A stretch of DNA of 64,000 nucleotides from Epiperipatus broadwayi (taxonomy: Eukaryota > Onychophora > Udeonychophora > Euonychophora > Peripatidae). The DNA lies in assembly GCA_028023455.1 (NCBI GenBank), contig JAQFVV010012396.1:9586085-9650084 (forward strand), read 5' to 3'. Positions 57,901-64,000 of this stretch are shown here, one piece after another. Positions within the stretch are counted from its first letter, which is position 1. Each line of letters starts with the position of its first letter. The translations under genes and the position numbers were made by a program. The notes below the pieces were generated by a model. The model was not told the origin of the DNA. It did no database searches and saw only the letters and a program-made list of their open reading frames with translations.

Positions 57901-58560
57901 ACTAAGTGTTTTTAAATAACTGAAGATTCTGAGAATGGCATTCCAAAATTTTAATATTTCCTTCTCAGCATTTTTTTATTATTATTACACCTAATAATCA
58001 ACCATTTTCAATCATTTCCAAATCATTTCTCTGTTCGATAATTTTTTATTCCTATATAGAACTGGATTGAAAATAAATTAATTGCAATTTTATATCATCC
58101 AAATTCAACCACATGAGAATTTTCAAATTGAATTTATCTGCTGATACTTGTTTAGATATAAAATTTGATATTTTTTCAAATTGCCTGAAATGTGAAAATC
58201 TTGAAGAAAATTAATTGATAATTGATTGATTTACAATGGTAAACTCTTATCCAATTTATATTAATTTGATTTTTTTTGTTTTGGAAATATTTATAAGTAC
58301 AGTAAAATCATGATATACTCTGCATCAATATAAGCTATTTCAACTATATGCTATCTAAATATATATATATATTTGCAAATCTAACAAATTTCGCAAATTG
58401 GCAGCAGCAAATTTTTCTGTTTCAAAGTGCCATAAGAAATCATATTTATTAATAATGTTTATTTGGATTACATGAAAGCTCATCTTATGATTCTTTTTCT
58501 TTTATTCTTTTTAAATTTTGATGTGATACAATATTCAAAACGGAAAACTATAGAATTTAA
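55000..58560. other. long AT-rich region
   Basis: A (TCTA)n tract at 55245-55267. VVLPSDKA-like text near 55890-55915 is too short to assign. Otherwise nothing recognised. Confidence 0.35.
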
Positions 58561-58569
58561 GAAAATTTA

Positions 58570-59222
58570 TACTTTCTCAAGTGAACAAAGGAATCAAGAA
58601 TAGAATGAATCCACCTATTCTTAGTTGCTCTGATGTTTGTAAGCATACCTTTGTCAACATTGTTGGTAATTCAGAGTGAAATCCGATTTACCATCAGAGC
58701 AACTAAGAATAGGCGGATTCATTCTATTCTTGATTCCTTTGTTCAACATTTAGAATGCTTTTAAGTCATAGCCTGGGGTTTACATATACATTAAGCCAGG
58801 GATCCCCCAACCTTTTGGCACTTAAGAGCACATTCTATAATACCGGCACCATTTATTTTTTTCAACCAGATGGTGGGCACCATTTATTCTTTCAATGTAA
58901 ATTTATAGTTGGATATAGTTAATAATACACATAATGTACAAAAAAATATTTATTTCAAAAATAAAATTTTAACATTAATTAACGTTTATATTTTTACGCT
59001 GTAAAAGTATAGTATGCCCTACAATTTGATTACAATATAATACAATAATTTATAAGAAATTTTAAAAATTAATTTATTTGTATCAGATAAATAATTTTTT
59101 ATCATGTTCGGATAGCGGCGGGCACACATAAAATGGTCTGCGGGCACCATGATGCCCATGGGCATAGGGTTGGGGATCCCTGCATTAAGCTATGTTTAAT
59201 TTAAGTTTACTTTCTCAAGTGA
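58570..59222. mobile_element. fold-back element with exact 15-bp direct repeats, interrupted by an hAT element
   Basis: TACTTTCTCAAGTGA is exact at 58570-58584 and 59208-59222, with differing neighbours. Left arm 58583-58635 and right arm 58692-58744 pair over 53 bases with one obvious mismatch (both hold AAGGAATCAAGAATAGAATG and TTAGTTGCTCTGATG), with a loop of about 56 bases. An unpaired tail runs to 59207 and contains the nested hAT element 58797-59182 with its own 8-bp duplication. Without that insert the element is about 229 bases. No coding capacity. Confidence 0.82.
58797..59182. mobile_element. non-autonomous hAT-type DNA transposon (MITE)
   Basis: Starts CAGGGATCCCCCAACCTTTT and ends with the inverse of CAGGGATCCCCAACCCTATG, the well-known CAGGGGTCCCCAACC-type hAT terminus. 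It is flanked by an exact 8-bp duplication CATTAAGC (58789-58796 and 59183-59190), the expected hAT size. 386 bases, AT-rich middle, no transposase. ACCAGATGGTGGGCACCAT and CGGGCACCATGATGCCC form subterminal inverted sequence. It must have been moved by an hAT transposase elsewhere. Confidence 0.92.
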
Positions 59223-59327
59223 TAAAACGAAAACTAGCATTTAGTTGTATCAGAAAAAAAGAATTAGAAAACATTATTAAATTGCATCATAAAACTTAAG
59301 TTTGAAGAGTTAACAGCAAGCAGGAAT

Positions 59328-59493
59328 AACTATATAGATATTGAAGTCGTCAAGCGTTGTTAGCCGAGAGGTCATCACAACCACCTTGCAAGCAAGTAGT
59401 TGTTTGCAGATGGTTGTGGGTTCGCGTCCCGGCTGATGCTATGACATATGAAAAAAACCGAAAAAAAAAACCCAACTATATAGATATTGAAGT
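59328..59493 (+). mobile_element. tRNA-derived SINE with 20-bp target-site duplication
   Basis: Insert 59348-59473 contains the A-box-like TAGCCGAGAGG (59361 on), CCTTGCAAGCAAG, the B-box GGGTTCGCGTCCC (59418 on), GGCTGATGCTATGACATATG and an A-rich tail. An exact 20-bp duplication AACTATATAGATATTGAAGT flanks it (59328-59347, 59474-59493). Same family as 50580-50690. The exact duplication and better boxes suggest the younger copy. Confidence 0.92.
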
Positions 59494-59819
59494 TGATATG
59501 GACATCAAAACAATTAAATAGGATATAGTTTGGTCAATATTGCTGTTGCATTTCTATAGGGAAAAAAGTTATTGAAAAGAAAAAGGCTATCACCTTGAGC
59601 ATGTTTAATTGTGATTAAAGTCTAACACTTAACTAATCATTTTACTTTTTTTTTTTTAAAAAAAAGATACAATAGGTTTTATTACTTTTATTTTTGAATG
59701 AATGTAAATGAATGAAGAAACATCTATATATGTTGTTATTATCAACTATATTATTTTAATTTTTATACTATAATCATAATTCATAGATGCATAATATACA
59801 CACAAAGAACATTTATATT

Positions 59820-59850
59820 ATTTATATATATGTGTGTGTGTGTGCATGTG
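59820..59850. repeat. (TA)n(TG)n microsatellite
   Basis: Short compound dinucleotide run. Confidence 0.85.
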
Positions 59851-60071
59851 AAAAGTACTACAAATCTTTAATTCAATGAAGTATCACATATTCTATTTGA
59901 ATCAAAGCTTATCAAAAAAACGAGCTATTATACATGATGTTCATGAGGGGCCTTAGAACAAAATATAGCAGATATAATGTCACAATTAAAATTTTCTGAT
60001 TTAACTTTGAATACTTTGATTAAATCAAACATGACAATGACTATTTTATTAAAATCTTGTAGTTCAATATT

Positions 60072-60160
60072 TTGGTGGCCTAGCAGTTAGCACAGCTGCC
60101 TTCCAAGCAGCAGGTCTGGGTTTGCTTTCCGGTCAACGCTTTGATATATGGAAAAAAAAA
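60072..60160 (+). mobile_element. tRNA-derived SINE, second family or divergent copy
   Basis: TGGTGGCCTAGCAGTTAGCA (A-box), then a clean anticodon-arm-like CTGC-CTTCCAA-GCAG, GGTCTGGGTTTGCTTTCCGG (B-box GGTTTGCTTTCC, two changes), and CTTTGATATATGG with poly-A. Tail layout resembles the 59.3 kb SINE. No convincing duplication. Confidence 0.7.
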
Positions 60161-60169
60161 TACAGATCA

Positions 60170-63100
60170 GTGAAAAGCACTGATTTTGAAAGGCATTAAC
60201 TGGCCATTGTCTATATCATTCAATGATATTCTCATTATGATAAAAAAAAATCTAATTTTCTCTAAATACTCAACAAATCATTGAAGAACTTTTCCATGAT
60301 TTAACCACCAAATATATTCACCACAAATAAAACAGTCTACAATGAATTTACCTCATTTAACAGTTCCAGGAATTTTATTTATTTGAAGTGCATGCAGATA
60401 TAAAATTGACTGATTTTCTTACAAAGCTCATAATATCTTTCAATATCTTGAAATTAACTTTGATACATAAAACCTGCTGATATATAATTTAGTGAAAACA
60501 CAAAACTGCATGTCCAATACATTTGGTAAATAAATTAATAAAACCATTTTCCTGTTCAATCATACTGTGAGTACCATCAGATATTATTCTCATCACAATA
60601 ACCAATGAAAATAGTAAATGAGCTAATCCAAGTATGTCATTAGTCTCATTAAGATAAACAGAAATGAAACTAAGAAATTTTATATTTATTTTTGGTGATA
60701 GTTTATATTTTAGCAATTTCCAAGATTCTATCCTTTACTGTATTTTTAACTAATTACTTTTTGAATAATATTTATTTTCACAATTTTAAAAACCAATGTT
60801 TTTTTTTTTTTTAGCTATTCATGATTTCCAGTAAGTTATCTATATTTGGCAATTACATTTGAGGCAACATAATTATTTTTTTCTTTTAATACCCAAAATA
60901 ACATTTTTTGTCTTTACAGAAATATATATATTTTTTTATCTTTACTTTTCCTAATTACATTCATTATTATTAACCTTTTCCAATTTTTTTTTCCTTTGTA
61001 CACAGCGACACTAGATAAGAAATATATATATTTAAATTATTACAAATAAATACATTATTTATTTTTATTCAGCAAAGTACATAAATTAGATCGTTTCTCT
61101 TTTTAATTTATTTAAAAAAAGATACTTTATTAATCAAAAGACAGGAAAGAAAATAAATAAATTGCCACATTACAAAAAAATCAGTTCCAATTTGGATATT
61201 TTGGTTTGTAACATGAATCCTTTTAAGAATTTATGATTATAAATGGAACTTGTGAATTCTCCATTCAATTTTCTTTAACCTTTTCAAATTCTGACATTTT
61301 CTATTGTACCACCTGATGAGAGATTTTAAAAATGCTCAATCTTTCACTTTTGCATAAAATCTTTATTTATACTAAAACTCAATAAATTGAATTTGATTTC
61401 TTTTTAATTTAATTTTATAAATGAATATTTTAAAAAACCACATCTGATCTTTTTAAAAATTTAAAAACTTGTAAATACAACAATACAGTAAGCATCATCT
61501 ACTGACATTTGTTTTTCAAAAAATGAAGATTCCTGTTTACTTTGATTTTTTTTTTTTTTAATTAAGGAATGTTGTTTTGTGATAAATCTATCAAATTCTG
61601 CTTTAAAATCTGATATTGCTTTAAAATTGTTAAAATATTTGAAAAACTTCTAATATGTATTAATTTTGATAGGTGATGTTAATAATGAGTTTCACATAAA
61701 GTATCATCAAGGAAAAAACACCCTTATAATAAATCTTTCATTAGAGAACAAAATGTAAAGCCTTAGATGTTAGCTTCTTTTTGTAAAATATTAACGTCTT
61801 AAGATTTTTTTTTCAATTAAAAAATCAATAAAACCATTATGGAAAAAATCTATATAATAAAGAAAACCCTTATACTAATATCACATTAAAATTGTGATTT
61901 AAAGCATCGGAACCATGCCTTTTTTTTTTTTGCAGGAACACCCAATGAGTCAATGAATATGAGAGTTATCAATACTATTATTTATATGTTGTTGTCTTTC
62001 TCCTAGAGTCAGTTTTCATAAATGCTTCTAAATGCATTGGGACCATTAATTAATATGCAAAATTAATGCATTGATCCTGTTTAGCTTTTACAAAACTAAA
62101 ATTATTTTCCATTACTTTATTCTTTCCACTTTCTTTCATATATCAATTTTATAGTTTGGCTAGGAAGTTTGTATGGTTAAACTATTTTATTTAAGTGGAG
62201 TTTGAGCCATTACAATATTGGGAACTATAAATGATTGTAACTTTGAATGTCTGCAACACAGCTTAAGATTTTGGCTTGCATGGCTATGACCTGTAAAGTA
62301 TATTTGCTTAAATTTGTTTCAAACCAGTAACGATGACACACTGAATCTAATAAGAAAAAATTATATGTTTGATAAGTGGTCAAAATTAAGGTAAAATTAT
62401 TCCTTTTAAGCAACTCAAGAATGCTTAATTATAAAAATAAGATGAATATATATTTTACATTATTCATTTTAAATTAGCATAATATTTAGTGCTAAATTTA
62501 CAATCTAAGTTAGGAAAGCATGGGAATTAATTTAAACAAATCATATAAATTGATTTGTAAACAATTCATAATTAAAAGCTGAACAAAATAAAAGTATAAA
62601 ATTTTATGCATGAAGGTAGATAAATTACAACTGGCAATAGAGTAACAATTTAAAAAAAAAAATTAAGACCACAATATTAATGATAAAGAACAGAAATATA
62701 ATTACTTTTAAAGCAATGATAAAAATAAAAAAAATGAACACAAATATTAAATAAATAAATCTTTCCATCAAAAAAAAAAAAAAATCCAATGTTATTTTAT
62801 TAGTAGAACAAATAGTAATATTTTTAAAATATCAATACAATGTATATACTGATGATTCCTGATATATTTAAGTCCATACTTAAGCCAAAAAAATGATACA
62901 CAAATCATTCTAAATTCATCAAAGAAGTTCAGATTTCAAATTTCAACTGAAAAAGAAAAAATATATAATTAATTAGAACTTTATTTCTTTATCATACCTT
63001 TAAAGTTGAATAGTAATTCAATTTAATAGGATAAAAAAGAAAAAATACCATCCATTAGCATACAGTTTAAAGTTTAATAATAATTTACTTTATGATATAT

Positions 63101-64000
63101 AAAAAAGAGATAAAGCATCTTTTATTCATTAAATGCAAACTAATTTAACTTATCACAAAGTTGAATAGAAATTCAACTTAACAATACAAAAAACAACAAC
63201 TTGTATTCATCAGCAGGATAATAAATATTAATTATAAAATTATTTATTACAGAGTATCTGTTATTTTAAATACTATCAAATAAAATCATTTTACAAAACA
63301 TTTTCAATATATTAATACTGCAATCATTCAAAGAATAGACTCTTAGACATTACAGCAATAAGTTTACAATTTTTTTGGCTTATATATAAATCAGTTATGC
63401 AAAAAGTTACAAAGGTACTACTTATATAAGTAGAAAACTGCCTGCATATAAAATAAATGTCATATTTATCACATGGTCATACATGTGATCTTATACATAA
63501 GATAATTGTTTAATAATAGTTTTGAGACAGAATAATAAAAAGTAGTTTTGAAATTCTTTAAAAGATATTAAAAAAAAATTATAATATATTTAAAAAAGAT
63601 ACTTTAGTATTAGACCTGCAATTGAAACTAGACCTCAAAAACAAATCTGTAAATAAACACTGAAATTAAAAAACTTCTAAAAAGGAAAACAAATAATTTT
63701 TTATCTGAATATTACAATCCTCCAGTCTGGTTAAACTTTTTAACGAAAATGTTGCTTTCACTGCTAATTTTATATTTTAAATTAGGTTGATATCATGCAA
63801 ATGCTGACATGACTAATCAATGTTAGATATATATGTCACTACTTTATTTAAATGCTGACCAATAAATTTTGACTATCAAGCTAGAATCAGTACCCAAGCA
63901 GATTTTTCTAGTTTTCTATACCAGCAGGGTGCATGAACGACCATGATATTTTTACATCTATATTTTGAATAAGCAATGGCATTATTATGTTCAAGGTAAC
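60170..64000. other. AT-rich region to the right edge
   Basis: No genes recognised. A T-run plus GCAG at about 61920-61936 looks like an acceptor, but the open stretch after it is only about 22 codons. AAGTTGAATAGAAATTCAACTT at 63163 is a small palindrome with a similar copy near 63003. Confidence 0.35.

Noticed and set aside
59361-59445. Functional tRNA gene
   Set aside because: A- and B-boxes are present, but the cloverleaf is distorted, and a poly-A tail and target-site duplication show it is a SINE.
60072-60130. Functional tRNA-Gly gene from the anticodon-arm-like CTGC-CTTCCAA-GCAG
   Set aside because: B-box is altered, acceptor stem does not pair and a poly-A tail follows.
61915-62010. 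Coding exon after a T-run and GCAG
   Set aside because: Only about 22 open codons in an AT-rich region where T-runs plus AG are frequent.

Overview
The window is eukaryotic nuclear DNA, very AT-rich (roughly three quarters by eye) and sparse in genes. It holds intron-type splice acceptors, tRNA-derived SINEs, several classes of LINE and Penelope-like retroelements, and two ankyrin-repeat/SOCS-box (ASB) protein genes. SOCS-box ASB adaptors are an animal family, so this is an animal, most likely an invertebrate. I cannot name the group from the sequence.

Layout. 1-4030 (-): a zinc-knuckle/APE/reverse-transcriptase LINE running off the left edge, with a long open RT frame. 4860-7740: a decayed fold-back repeat and a Penelope-like element (PLE) relic. 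8600-8980: a fold-back pair of a SINE-like repeat. 9917-11392 (-): ASB gene 1. 12350-14590: RTE-like LINE relic. 15980-17060: PLE relic with an inverted tail beside it. 18434-18712: a large hairpin. 18978-20423 (-): ASB gene 2, paralogous to gene 1. 21150-23720: RTE-like and PLE relics. 29195-30000: a palindrome made of two PLE 3' ends. 31150-33990 (+): a fuller but dead RTE-like LINE. 40050-42830: a G+C-richer island with exon-like pieces of unknown identity. 43817-60160: fold-back elements, SINEs, a Ty3/gypsy relic and a non-autonomous hAT element nested in a fold-back element. The rest is low-complexity AT-rich DNA in which I recognise nothing.

The two ASB genes are the only confident host genes. 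They are same-strand paralogues, colinear over 481 residues, and each body starts just after a good splice acceptor. They probably encode substrate adaptors of elongin B/C-cullin 5 ubiquitin ligases, though gene 2 lacks the BC-box cysteine.

The most interesting signals are two. First, three different hairpin elements (about 47017-47281, 53091-53492, and 58585-59207 with an hAT insert) are each bounded by an exact 15-bp direct repeat and carry an unpaired right-hand tail. That fixed length does not match the usual cut-and-paste families I know. Second, the PLE 3' tails carry a repeated hammerhead-ribozyme-like motif, best preserved in the palindrome at 29257-29926.
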